NCBI RefSeq assembly: GCF_011927835.1
Contig: NZ_JAATJH010000003.1
Location: forward strand, 124,001 to 188,000
Length of the DNA stretch: 64,000 nucleotides
Source of the DNA: Neolewinella antarctica
GTDB taxonomy: Bacteria > Bacteroidota > Bacteroidia > Chitinophagales > Saprospiraceae
Reading direction: 5' to 3'
Translations under genes and position numbers: made by a program
The notes under the pieces: model-generated
Seen by the model: only the letters and a program-made list of their open reading frames with translations
What the model was told of the DNA's origin: nothing
The model's database searches: none
In this document: one piece after another, positions 40,201 through 48,957 of the stretch
Numbering within the stretch: position 1 is the stretch's first letter
How the letters are laid out: every line of letters begins with the position of its first letter

Positions 40201-43200
40201 GACAGCTTCACGCAGTACCGGCTTGAGTATGATGCGACTGATGGCTCGGGTAACACCGGCTATGGCCAATCCACAATCCGTATTGAGCCACAATCCGGAG
40301 CCATAGCTCGAATCGAGAACATGATAAAAATACCGGGCACCGATATCGGGTTCCCGAGCGATGATTTTTATTCCTTCAATAAAATTTTGGGGCCGGTTGA
40401 TTTTAGGGGTGATACCGTGTATAACCACCTGACTACGTTGATGCGTATTCACAATGATGGAACCGAGACACTAGTGATTGACGAGCTAACGACGTCGGAC
40501 ACGAAGAAATTTATAATTACTAAGCCGACTGTTTCCGGAAATGGAATCTCAATTGCGCCCGGTGATTACGTTGAGGTAGAAATTAAATCCGTTAGCGTCG
40601 GTGGGAACACACGTGTCGACGTAGCTAAGCTGATGTTTTCATCGAATGCGGATAACTCTAAGCAGGTGCAGGCTACTTTCAGTAGTATCATTGGCAGGAG
40701 ACCGGAAGGAACTAACGAAGCAAACGTAGAGCAAATCTTTTCCAATTTTGGCTTTGGGACCAAAGTCGGGCGGCGGCCGGATGGTAGGTTCGTTAAGTTT
40801 GATTCGAACCGACCATCGGCGGAAGATATCAACAGTGGTTATTTTGGTGATGCCATATTTGCCGAGCTGTTTGAGCAGGCTGACGTGACGAAACCAGTAC
40901 AGGCTATGCGAATTGCTGCTTTCCACGGACCGGGTGGCGCACGCACTCGATTCACTGATGAGAACGATGAATTTAATGGCGGCCTTAACTTTACGCACTT
41001 AGGTAATCAAAATCAGAGTGTTTTTCCAAAAACAAACTTTGAGAATCAAACCATTGCTGGAAAGTCCGTCGATCTCATACCACGTCCCTTCCAAGTAGAA
41101 ATTGCTGACTATCATACTACCGGAGGAAACGCCAGGCAAGAACTGAAGGAAACGGTTATGGGTATGCGTATCTATCGAGTACTCGATCGAGCCGGAAATA
41201 ACGTACCCAACGCCTACCTGTTAATTCAAGATTACGTCGGTAACGGATGCGACACCGGGGCGGGAAACTGTGATTTTAACGATAATATCGATATTGTCTA
41301 CAATGCACGACCGCTGAATAAGCCGGAAGCACTCGGAATTCCAGATAAGTCCGTTGATATTCTAACCAGCTTCCGGGATACACTCGGAATATACTTCGAC
41401 AAAGGTTACCCGGGTAACCGTTTAGTGTTTAGTAAGTCTTTAAGTACTGGAGGGTTGACACCATCTTGGATTAGCCTTGATTCCCTCACGGGAATGATAA
41501 CGGTAAATCCGCCGTACGAGGTTGCTGACCAGACTTTTGAATTGGTCATAACTGCAGTTGATTACAACCTGTTAGAAGTCAAGGACACTTTCAAAATAAT
41601 CGTCAATCCGACATCAATAAACTGTACTGTCGAGGCCAATTCAGGCGGTGCGATAATGATCATTAATTGTGCTAATCCTTCGGTCACGCTAAACGGTTTC
41701 ACTTCTTCCGGCGACTATCTCTGGACGGGCCCCAGTGGCTTCACCTCCATGCTTAGTAATCCAACCGTGAGTCTACCGGGAACCTATACTTTATCTGATC
41801 CAAATGAGGCAAACAATTGCCCACTGACGAGTGACGTGATTATCGTGCAGGGTCAATTGAACCCTGAAGTGGCAATCATTGCCCCCAGAAGGACGGTGAC
41901 CTGTTCAGCGGATTCTCTCGAGCTCACAGCGGCTTCGGACGATCAAAACAATACTTTTACTTGGTATGATGAGAATAACAACCTAGTTGGTGTTGGTCCT
42001 TCACTCTTCGTCCGTGCGGCAGGTACTTACCGCTTAGTAGGGTCCAACAATGCTGGCTGCTTTGGTGAAGATACAATTGTCATAGACCTAGATTTATCAC
42101 CGCAATTTGCGGGTAATGATGGTTTCATTACGTTGTGTGAGTCTGCCGATCCCGTCAATCTCTATACCTACTTAGTTGCTCAGGGAGGTCAGCCTTACCA
42201 ATTTGGAACTTGGATGATAAATGGCCAGCCTACCCTCGAGGTTATCGATCCTAGTGAAGCTCCGTCAGGAGATTACCTGTACGTCGTTGGTGGATCAAAC
42301 GGATGTTCTTCCGACACCGCCATCATCTCTGTGACGATTGATCCAGCGACTACCTATTATGCCGATTTAGATTTTGATGGCTTGGGAGATCCTAGCTCAC
42401 CACTTCGTTCTTGTTCGCCACCGGACGGCTACGTAGACAATGATTTGGATAATTGCCCAAATAACGGATCTACTAACGTGGCAGATTTTGATGATGACGG
42501 CACGGGTGATCTCTGTGATGATGACGACGATAATGATGGGATACCGGACGACTTAGACTGCGACCCCTTCAATAAGAACATTGGAGGAACGACAACATAC
42601 TATGCCGATTTTGATCGAGATGGCCTGGGAGACAACAACACTCGAATTGAAGTTTGTGGTGTACCGCCAGCTGATTACGTATTGAATTCAACCGATAACT
42701 GTCCTTCTATCTCAAATCCGAATCAGACCGATATTGACAACGACGGCGTTGGAGATGTCTGTGATGCTTCCCCGGCAGGTCTTTCTGAATTTTGGCTGGA
42801 AGCGGAATGCGCGGTCGTAGGCTCCGAATGGTTATTACAGACGGACAGCCTGGCTTCAAACGGTGAGTATGCAGTATATGTAGAGCCCAAATCGCTTACC
42901 GTACCTGAAGACGTCCCATCTAACAGAATTAGATTTACCGTTGATAAAGTCCAAGCCGGAGACTACTATCTTTTTGCCAGAGTATCGGCTAGAGATGACA
43001 AACGAGACTCATACTGGGTGAGAATCAACGGGGGAGTATGGTTTGAACGGAACTTTCTGATTGCAAACGATACCTTCGAATGGAACGACATTGCGGAAGG
43101 CAGCGTACCACTCAACGATGGGGTCAACACGATTGACTTCTCCTACCGGGAACGTGATACCAAGTTGGATAAAATTTATCTATCAATGGACCCCACCGTC

Positions 43201-46200
43201 CCGACTACAATTGGCGGTACCGGACAGAACTGTGCTGGCGCAGCCAACAAACTTCCAATTGCCGTTGCGGATGTCTCCCCACTGCAAGGTTTTGCACCAC
43301 TAACCGTAAACTTAGACGGGCGAGCATCTTTCGATCTAGATACGGACGGCTCTATCGTGAGCTACGGCTGGACGTGGGAGTCTGGCGCAGTAGTGGGTGA
43401 CCTGACCACCGCAGTGATTGCGGACACTGGGTTTTTCAATATTGTCCTAACCGTAACGGATAATGCTGGTGACCGTGATACCGATACCGTAAGGGTCAGA
43501 GTAAACGAGCCACCAAATATCCCACCGGTAGCGATTGCAAGTAGTTTGCCGACTTACGGAATTGCTCCACTGAGTACAACTTTAGATGGTAGCCTGTCGA
43601 GCGATATTGATGGGTCAATTATATCGTATCAATGGTCATGGTCAACGGGAAGCACGACTGGTAAATTCGCTGACGTATCCTTTCCAGAAGGTAATTATAC
43701 CGTAACGCTTACGGTAACTGATGACGATGATGACTCATCCACCTCAACGGTAAATATTGTTGCTTTGAATGCTTCGTCAGATGATGATGATGACAATATT
43801 CAAAACGACGTAGATAACTGTCCCACCGTCTTCAACCCGGATCAGTCTCTTACTTTCTTCTACGCGGATAACGATCTCGATGGTTTTGGCGACCCCACTG
43901 ATAGCATTGCAGGGTGTGTTGCATCGATCAGATACGTAGCGAATAATCAAGATAACTGTCCAACGGTATTTTCGTCGTCCAACAGAGACACGGACGGTGA
44001 CGGCCTGGGTGATGCGTGCGATGACGATGATGACAATGACGGCATCCTGGATACAGAGGACTGTGAGCCATTGAATGATGCCGTTGGCGGACCTATTTCA
44101 TATTTTTCCGACGTGGATGGAGATGGAATAGGGGATAGCGATTCTGAGCTAATCGCTTGTACGCCCCCGACTGGCTACGTTGCTGTCGGTGGCGACAACT
44201 GCCCTACTGCCTATAATCCTGATCAGAGTGATTTCGATCAAGATGGTAAGGGTGACTACTGTGATTCTTCCCCTAACGGTAAGACTGACTTTTGGCTCGA
44301 AGCTGAATGCGCAGTTGTTGGCAGCCAGTGGGAGATAAGAGGAGAAAGCGAAGCTTCAAATAGTGCTTACGCTATTCGTAAGGGTTCATCTGCTTATAGT
44401 ACACCGGGAGGAGATCCTAGTAGTGAAATCAAATTCTTCCTAAATAATGTGGAAGAGGGAGACTACCATTTATTCGCCCACGTAAAGGCGAAGAATGCAT
44501 CATTCAACTCCTACTGGGTACGCATTAATGATGGCCCTTGGGTTGAGCGGGATGATTTGACCGCAACAAACCAATACGCTTGGAATGACATGCTGCAAGA
44601 GAGTTTCTATCTTGAAAACGGTGAGAACACAATCACCTTTTCGTACAGGGAAATTAATGCGCGCCTGGATAAGATTCTCTTGTCTACTAATTCGGAACTA
44701 CCCACCGTTGTGGGCGTGCAGGCCGCGAACTGTACGAACGGAAACAACCAGTCCCCAATCGCTATTGCCAAATCAACGGTGAGGTCAGGAGAAACGCCAC
44801 TAACCGTCAGCTTTGACGGCAGCGCCTCGTTCGACCCAGACGTAGCCGGTCGAGTTGTCAGCTACGCGTGGACATCTCCCGTCGGTGACAATGTTGGTGC
44901 GAATATAGATTTGACGTTTACAACACCAGGTACTTACCCCGTAGTACTTACCGTTGCCGACGATGAAGGTGCCTTCGGTACTGACACTATTTTCATTACA
45001 GCACAAGGTGCTGCGGATGTGCTGCCGGTAGCGGTGGCTACCGCGTCACCCGAACGTGGGGCAGCTCCATTAGAGGTGGTCTTCGATGGTCGTGGTTCGT
45101 ATGACCCCAACGGCACGATCGAGGTATACGAGTGGACCCTACCCGGAATGATTGATTCTGGCGACGTAATATCCGCTACGTTCCCCGTCGGTAGCTACGA
45201 GATTACGCTAACCGTCACGGATAGCGACGGAGACAAGGCAACCACTACCGTTACCGTAGAGGCAATTGACCCAAGCCTAGACACGGACAATGACGGCGTC
45301 AACGATGCTGTTGACAACTGTCCGACCATCTTCAATCCCGAGCAAATAACTTCAAAGTATTTCGCTGATTTTGATAACGACGGTCTTGGCGACCCCCTGA
45401 CGTGGATAACCGGCTGTGAAATTCCGGATGGATACGTTATTGACAGCACGGATAATTGCCCCACTATTGCTACTTTAGATACCACTGACACTGACAGCGA
45501 TGGTGTAGGCAATGAGTGTGATGAAGACGATGACGGTGATGGGATACTTGATGCTGATGACTGCGACCCTTTAGATGCAAATGTCGGACGGGCAACCATC
45601 TATTACGCTGACATCGATAGCGATGGCTTTGGTGATGATGCTTCGGCGACTTTGAGTTGTAGCCCAATAACTGGCTACGTGCTGGTGGGGGGAGACAACT
45701 GCCCCGATGTTTCTAATCCGGATCAGTCAGATTCGGACGAAGATGGAACGGGAGATGTGTGTGACGCTTCGGTTAGTGGCCGCACGAGTTTCTGGTTAGA
45801 GAGTGAATGCGCTCTGGTTGGGTCCAGTTGGACTACTGAGAGAGATTTCACCGCCTCGAATGACGGTGCGGTAAGGTACCAGGGAGATCTTGTGCTGACC
45901 GTACCGGCGGATACTGCTTCTAATCACGTTCGATTCGACATCACTGACGCTCAGCAGGGAGATTACCATCTTTTCGCTCGCGTGAAGAGTAAGAATGCAT
46001 CCTTTGATTCTTACTTTGTTCGCGTCAATGATGGCTTGTGGTTTGAGCGCAGTTCGCTCATCACCACGAATACTTACGAGTGGAACGATATCTTCCAGGA
46101 AAGCTTCTCGCTTCTCGATGGCGTCAACACGATTACGTTTGCGTTCCGCGAACCTAATGCCCGTTTGGATAAAATCTATCTATCAACTAGTAACACCGTG

Positions 46201-48324
46201 CCGACTGCTGCTGGTCCAGTTGGAGAGAATTGCGGTGGGGCGCCTAATCAGGCACCAATTGCGATTGCTTCATCTTCCGACACGTTTGGGTTTACGCCAC
46301 TTTCAGTGACGCTCGACGGTACTGCTTCCTACGATCCAGATGCTAAAGGTTCAATCATTAGTTATGATTGGACGTGGCCGGGAGGCTCCGCCGTGGGCGT
46401 TACTCCTGCGGTTACTTTTCTCACCGCTGGGGTATACGACGTAACCTTAACGGTAACTGACGATGGCCTTGCCGTCGACGAGGATGTTATTACCATCACG
46501 GTTGTGGACCGCCCGAATGAAGTACCCGTACTGGCTGCGGTCGCTACCCCCAATCGTGGCATAGCACCGTTGTTCACGGAACTCGACGCAAGTGGTTCCT
46601 TTGATCCAGACGGAACAATTCAATCTTATTCATGGAATTGGAATGGCGGTAGCGCTGATGGAATCACCGTAACCAATACGTTTACTACGGGTTTTTACGA
46701 CATTACCCTCACCGTGACGGACAATGAGGGGGCAACTGCCGATACGATAATCACCGTACAGGCACTAAACCCGGATTCAGATACGGATAATGATGGATTT
46801 AACGACGATGTTGATAACTGCCCAGCGGTAGCTAACCCGGATCAAATAATTCCAATCTTCTACGCTGACTTAGACGAAGACGGTCTGGGTGATCCATTGA
46901 CGTGGATACAGGCTTGTGTAGCCCCCGACGGTTACGTAGCTGACAGCACTGACAATTGCCCACAAGTAGCTTCCCTTGACAATACCGACACTGATGGTGA
47001 CGGCGTGGGTGATCTGTGTGACGAAGATGATGATAATGACGGAGTGCTTGACGTTGACGATTGCGAGCCATTGAATGACAACGTCGGAAACGAAGCTTTA
47101 ACCTACTATGATGATTTGGACGGCGACGGGTTCGGCGATGATGCTACGGCTATTGTAAGTTGTACTCCACTAATGGATTACGTTACCGTAGGGGGGGACA
47201 ATTGTCCCAACATCTACAACCGTGACCAGTTAGACTCGGATCAGGATGGAAAAGGAGATGTTTGTGATGCATCCATCAACGGTCGAACTGATTTTTGGCT
47301 AGAGAGCGAGTGTGCGCAAGTTGGATCGAGCTGGAGTAGCGAGGAGGATTTTACTGCTTCAAACGACGGTGCCGTTAGGTACCAAGGTGAACTTTCGCTA
47401 GTAGTTCCGGCGGATACGGCTTCCAACCACGTCACTTTCAGAATCATGGACGTTCAGCAGGGAGACTACTACCTCTTCGCCCGCGTAAAAAGCAAGAACT
47501 CATCGTTTGACTCTTACTATATCCGGGTCAACGGCGGCCCGTGGTTCGAGCGTAACGACCTAGTTAATACTAATAGGTACGCATGGAATGATATTTTTGG
47601 AGATAGCTTTACGCTTCCTGATGGTGTCAATACGATCACGTTTGCTTTCCGCGAACCGAACGCACGCTTGGATAAAATTTATTTATCGACTGACGGTACC
47701 ATCCCTGCCGCAGACGGTCCGATCGGTGAAAACTGTGGTGATCTAAGCTTAGTGGACACAGACGGTGATAATATCCCCGACAATGCTGACAGTTGCCCCA
47801 CAGTATTTAATGCGGACCAACTCACTCCGGTCTATTATGCTGATTTTGACCGAGATGGCTTTGGTGATCCAAATGACTCAATTGTAACTTGCGAGCAACC
47901 CCGTAATTATGTCATTAACCGATTAGACAATTGTCCCGCTGTTCAGTCATCTAATCTTACCGACACGGACAAAGATGGCATTGGGGACGTATGCGATACT
48001 GATAGTAATGGAGCATCAAGCAAGCAGCCGAATGCACGTAACGAAGGCATTAAGGCTGCCCTCGATGAAAGTGCAGTGTTTACAGTCTTCCCTAACCCCG
48101 TGATTGAAGAAGTTAACTTACGCTTCACCAGTGGATTTACGGGTAAGTGCGAAGTGACGATCACCGACGTGAGTGGCCGAGTAATGGTAAGGCGGATTTA
48201 TGATAAGACGGATTCTCGAGTGTCTGACGTAATTGAGGTGTCACACTTTGAGTCTGGGCCTTACGTAATCCAACTCATCTCGGGAGATAAGCAATACAGA
48301 AAACTGTTTATCAAGGTCAAGTGA
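34228..48324 (+). CDS. Giant multidomain T9SS surface protein (4698 residues)
   Basis: A signal peptide (about 1-31) precedes a lectin/laminin-G-like region (60-350), a BACON-like domain (365-460) and an SbsA-type Ig domain (465-570). Next is a propeller-like region resembling sorbosone/glucose dehydrogenases (580-1038, e.g. GIRNAYDLVWHSNGQLYIPN). Then come two choice-of-anchor-like domains each followed by a DUF4114-like domain (1149-1348 and 1458-1648; AFEDALNGDYQDYVFLLKN), a malectin-like domain (1754-1920), a block shared with the 1247-residue protein (2024-2460; GNGCDTGAGNCDFNDN) and Ig/PKD-like domains (2470-2700). TSP3-type calcium repeats lead into a 500-residue-period array: WLEAEC/WLESEC modules at Trp2856, 3356, 3856 and 4357, two PKD domains and TSP3 repeats per unit. 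It ends in a T9SS sorting domain (4616-4698). Probably a calcium-stiffened adhesin or matrix protein. Confidence 0.9.
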   Translation: MDFFHTPKMDVSVCTPLIFVMMLCTGPLLASDFFSDVDGAPHTILADVAHNDDRSSFGNGETDPNELMACEEEANLLTAGCDPISTLPCSEITKLLPFSLVFDGTEGGLTDRFNMGTGFTMAVAPSFNEYPAVPSNASVPGFESSLLSVTSGNLELFTTKGTAALSPATTPGTNNQVNMLGAGFQAPGSVFELRTELDQPQFELNAGNDSQEGGLWYGLDEDNYVKLVVEKSTENSQRIRLTVETTDPNDPTRVVTENLNSFKFNSIIPNSISLRLEIDPVYRSVRGYYAFDGGTEAVIEKDFVDSLALPQVLGLGVDHDLDASSAPISYGGVFATQFFAPVSDPTLFQFKSFDVEVQPFTPTLIFDKSELNISVLEGEAPETSVVTLITNNSTDPVITLSDDPHSAAWLILPSTPTTGEVTFGIQSGLAEGRYSTTIFATSPGFLAAELVVNLVVSSADNIPRVLASTPADGAINVTLSTSLSGNDLFLPNGLNGIFGVENSSITNQTVKLFKVSNNLEIPATVNGTGGGDGINLTPTIPLEINTTYRFVIDGVKDLTGVSFEVYTATFTTAADNTSAGSALDNVSFTNAGDVATDGLYSSLSVGPDGKLYGLQLTGNVDRWTIAPDGKLGEKEEFSTLPDIYGARSAIGLAFDPAATESNLIVYVSHAEGVLNNGEPWDGKISRLTGPFLQVEDLVVTRLPRSRRDHLTNGIAFRRGEGSVLYFNQGSNSAGGAPDNSWGNRKERLLTAATLRLDLNLLPEAQWPLDAKTTMDQGAINNVNPASPTLGTGSGTYRESNRDFPDDGTYNPFYVNAPLTIFATGIRNAYDLVWHSNGQLYIPNNGTAGGSNTPASVDGTRRLDGVIYDHDDPAERYPPIPATFGNNTQRDFLFRVDPNEPTGYYGHPNPLLGHYVLNRGPVDVRNYDNNVSTDVDFRGIAFDFEFNKSPNGIIEYQSGAEGGNLRGALLVCRYSGGSDIIALIPNGPNGDILTSKIGIPGFRGFGDPLDITEDPATGNLYVSDLAKQTIVLLKPSAQAAPQASIEIFPENIVTEDVVGFGPGAEIPIFIVNTGNAPLTNPLAFITGKDSLLFQLDESNMPETLDPNSSTSITIRFNPDTVGPKSAKLIVSGSSSTEASITLNGMGTKGYGGDQEPSLQQVLDVYELNVRVADQDENSTILDLPVGTEYTDLVGDELFGQTFQRATPDPVTIEVLGVFSPEDASPIVGFGWYQGGISNATEELFTVDNSTVRNGQTLNPVISGSLSFDPGLNEFGFYNRWPMAAGGDTYVYTEDFLNAFPGTLTHHARVYEVPNQDNTFAIAFEGQVDGADYQDIVLLVRNVETVAAPLRPVMVVNPGVLYPEGRNGQQGYFPDTVSFTVQNTGTAELQIRGISFAGQHAELVELYRGSDTVGIAPGGALDYEVIYRPSMQTNDLGHRPSRMIFNVNTSGGTFILPIDALTKRGNGGGNEPSLQTVVDVLRLGIDVGWTTVSSDTEPTLKGEEVLINSFEAAGPGPVTLLPVARYSPTESIQYGWYTDDNDVANITEVGVMSGEMSESQTLFPSISSGSSSFDYEGTPFGIYITSNIFNHTIHTKDSLNAPPVYRRARIYPVKDTFGNTISNQYLVAFEDALNGDYQDYVFLLKNAREYVPVMPSIAFDPAKITLAVSEDGSVISDSLTVRVDNLASANQSTVALTSLDAWLAAPVTVEIGESFALEIDAAGLQLGMYAGRIVASGTDLTNDTLTVSLAVVETLDGSIKVNFQDPSFTPPVGYFADYGDAFGNRAGKFNYGWVDPFTGTPSNNYSGRSGVKAGLTNDSPKQEKLLKSSNRFNIPGFFTSRDWEVDLRNGLWAVRLAVGNYEGDSESYAIKAEGVPMVSNFNPTVDNFFQIGYDTIRVQDGKLTLSDGNDGLNGVTKLLFVEAVPVDSTGFAPSIVADITGNESLSGSYYGAVLVTLNAFDRSGSGGVAGIRYRINGGNYQLYTGPFTLTGDSDSFTQYRLEYDATDGSGNTGYGQSTIRIEPQSGAIARIENMIKIPGTDIGFPSDDFYSFNKILGPVDFRGDTVYNHLTTLMRIHNDGTETLVIDELTTSDTKKFIITKPTVSGNGISIAPGDYVEVEIKSVSVGGNTRVDVAKLMFSSNADNSKQVQATFSSIIGRRPEGTNEANVEQIFSNFGFGTKVGRRPDGRFVKFDSNRPSAEDINSGYFGDAIFAELFEQADVTKPVQAMRIAAFHGPGGARTRFTDENDEFNGGLNFTHLGNQNQSVFPKTNFENQTIAGKSVDLIPRPFQVEIADYHTTGGNARQELKETVMGMRIYRVLDRAGNNVPNAYLLIQDYVGNGCDTGAGNCDFNDNIDIVYNARPLNKPEALGIPDKSVDILTSFRDTLGIYFDKGYPGNRLVFSKSLSTGGLTPSWISLDSLTGMITVNPPYEVADQTFELVITAVDYNLLEVKDTFKIIVNPTSINCTVEANSGGAIMIINCANPSVTLNGFTSSGDYLWTGPSGFTSMLSNPTVSLPGTYTLSDPNEANNCPLTSDVIIVQGQLNPEVAIIAPRRTVTCSADSLELTAASDDQNNTFTWYDENNNLVGVGPSLFVRAAGTYRLVGSNNAGCFGEDTIVIDLDLSPQFAGNDGFITLCESADPVNLYTYLVAQGGQPYQFGTWMINGQPTLEVIDPSEAPSGDYLYVVGGSNGCSSDTAIISVTIDPATTYYADLDFDGLGDPSSPLRSCSPPDGYVDNDLDNCPNNGSTNVADFDDDGTGDLCDDDDDNDGIPDDLDCDPFNKNIGGTTTYYADFDRDGLGDNNTRIEVCGVPPADYVLNSTDNCPSISNPNQTDIDNDGVGDVCDASPAGLSEFWLEAECAVVGSEWLLQTDSLASNGEYAVYVEPKSLTVPEDVPSNRIRFTVDKVQAGDYYLFARVSARDDKRDSYWVRINGGVWFERNFLIANDTFEWNDIAEGSVPLNDGVNTIDFSYRERDTKLDKIYLSMDPTVPTTIGGTGQNCAGAANKLPIAVADVSPLQGFAPLTVNLDGRASFDLDTDGSIVSYGWTWESGAVVGDLTTAVIADTGFFNIVLTVTDNAGDRDTDTVRVRVNEPPNIPPVAIASSLPTYGIAPLSTTLDGSLSSDIDGSIISYQWSWSTGSTTGKFADVSFPEGNYTVTLTVTDDDDDSSTSTVNIVALNASSDDDDDNIQNDVDNCPTVFNPDQSLTFFYADNDLDGFGDPTDSIAGCVASIRYVANNQDNCPTVFSSSNRDTDGDGLGDACDDDDDNDGILDTEDCEPLNDAVGGPISYFSDVDGDGIGDSDSELIACTPPTGYVAVGGDNCPTAYNPDQSDFDQDGKGDYCDSSPNGKTDFWLEAECAVVGSQWEIRGESEASNSAYAIRKGSSAYSTPGGDPSSEIKFFLNNVEEGDYHLFAHVKAKNASFNSYWVRINDGPWVERDDLTATNQYAWNDMLQESFYLENGENTITFSYREINARLDKILLSTNSELPTVVGVQAANCTNGNNQSPIAIAKSTVRSGETPLTVSFDGSASFDPDVAGRVVSYAWTSPVGDNVGANIDLTFTTPGTYPVVLTVADDEGAFGTDTIFITAQGAADVLPVAVATASPERGAAPLEVVFDGRGSYDPNGTIEVYEWTLPGMIDSGDVISATFPVGSYEITLTVTDSDGDKATTTVTVEAIDPSLDTDNDGVNDAVDNCPTIFNPEQITSKYFADFDNDGLGDPLTWITGCEIPDGYVIDSTDNCPTIATLDTTDTDSDGVGNECDEDDDGDGILDADDCDPLDANVGRATIYYADIDSDGFGDDASATLSCSPITGYVLVGGDNCPDVSNPDQSDSDEDGTGDVCDASVSGRTSFWLESECALVGSSWTTERDFTASNDGAVRYQGDLVLTVPADTASNHVRFDITDAQQGDYHLFARVKSKNASFDSYFVRVNDGLWFERSSLITTNTYEWNDIFQESFSLLDGVNTITFAFREPNARLDKIYLSTSNTVPTAAGPVGENCGGAPNQAPIAIASSSDTFGFTPLSVTLDGTASYDPDAKGSIISYDWTWPGGSAVGVTPAVTFLTAGVYDVTLTVTDDGLAVDEDVITITVVDRPNEVPVLAAVATPNRGIAPLFTELDASGSFDPDGTIQSYSWNWNGGSADGITVTNTFTTGFYDITLTVTDNEGATADTIITVQALNPDSDTDNDGFNDDVDNCPAVANPDQIIPIFYADLDEDGLGDPLTWIQACVAPDGYVADSTDNCPQVASLDNTDTDGDGVGDLCDEDDDNDGVLDVDDCEPLNDNVGNEALTYYDDLDGDGFGDDATAIVSCTPLMDYVTVGGDNCPNIYNRDQLDSDQDGKGDVCDASINGRTDFWLESECAQVGSSWSSEEDFTASNDGAVRYQGELSLVVPADTASNHVTFRIMDVQQGDYYLFARVKSKNSSFDSYYIRVNGGPWFERNDLVNTNRYAWNDIFGDSFTLPDGVNTITFAFREPNARLDKIYLSTDGTIPAADGPIGENCGDLSLVDTDGDNIPDNADSCPTVFNADQLTPVYYADFDRDGFGDPNDSIVTCEQPRNYVINRLDNCPAVQSSNLTDTDKDGIGDVCDTDSNGASSKQPNARNEGIKAALDESAVFTVFPNPVIEEVNLRFTSGFTGKCEVTITDVSGRVMVRRIYDKTDSRVSDVIEVSHFESGPYVIQLISGDKQYRKLFIKVK
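42793..47800 (+). repeat. Coding super-repeat with 1500-bp period in the giant gene
   Basis: The WLEAEC/WLESEC Trp codons start at 42793, 44293, 45793 and 47296, i.e. spacings of 1500, 1500 and 1503 bases. Each full unit contains a carbohydrate-binding-like module (about 150 residues, closed by an NC motif), two PKD domains and a MopE/TSP3-type Asp-rich segment. The fourth unit skips the PKD pair and goes straight to TSP3 and the sorting domain. Units differ substantially at DNA level. Confidence 0.92.
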
Positions 48325-48397
48325 CGCTCAGTCGGAAGACTCAACCGAGGCGTTAATTTTTACCAAATAATGCGTGACTGAGAGTTTTGAAATTGTT

Positions 48398-48440
48398 GAA
48401 GCCTGACGTAAGACTCCTTACGTCAGGCTTCTTTGTTTTG
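48398..48440 (+). terminator. Rho-independent terminator after the giant gene
   Basis: GAAGCCTGACGTAA (48398-48411) and TTACGTCAGGCTTC (48418-48431) form a perfect 14-bp stem with a six-base loop, followed by TTTGTTTTGG. It is 73 bases after the stop codon. Confidence 0.9.
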
Positions 48441-48957
48441 GTTAACCTCTTCTTGAGTCAATACCGCTCCTAAATAAGAATTGGTCACTGAAAGGACTTT
48501 GATAATTTTATAATAACATTTTTGACGAGCGAAGCAGGCAGCCTTTACTCCCCTCTGCCTTCGGACCACCGCAGGAAGCAGCGAAGCTGCCACAAAGTGA
48601 AAGGAGTTGGGGGAGAGGGTTACAGAATGTCTGTTTAATACGGTCCGGGTAATTAGTTAATGTTCAACCAACGTTACGCAGATTTTTTGGCTGCACAGCA
48701 AGAAGCAGTGCGAAGTAAAACGCAAAAGCACAGAAAAGCTCTTTTTAGAAACGCCGCAGCACATTTTACCCGAGCTCTTGCGGTTCTGTGCTTATGCGGT
48801 GTCATCTGGCGGTGTAAGGTCATAGCTTAAACTAGTCATCGCGGTTAGCTCCTTGAAGAGGAGTCCTTTTCTGCGGACACTTTGAAACATGGTGAAATAA
48901 GTAGCGTTAGTCACAGTAGCTAAGGATAAACTGTATCAGCCATGTCCTAACCAATCT
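48441..48957. other. Intergenic region with probable dispersed repeats
   Basis: About 517 bases without a gene. At 48540-48620 is a pyrimidine/purine-asymmetric stretch with a GCAGC-gaa-GCTGC hairpin that resembles noncoding repeats of this phylum. At 48721-48798 is the inverted repeat listed separately. No clear promoter for the gene at 48958 was seen. Confidence 0.4.
48721..48798. repeat. Imperfect inverted repeat, MITE-like
   Basis: CGCAAAAGCACAGAA (48721-48735) pairs with TTCTGTGCTTATGCG (48784-48798) at 14 of 15 positions with a 48-base spacer. No target-site duplication or transposase was recognised. It resembles short intergenic repeats with TCTGTGCTT cores. Confidence 0.55.

Noticed and set aside
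42400-47800. Regular repeats considered as a CRISPR array or satellite DNA
   Set aside because: The period is about 1500 bases, the units are diverged and remain open in one frame; they are protein domain repeats.
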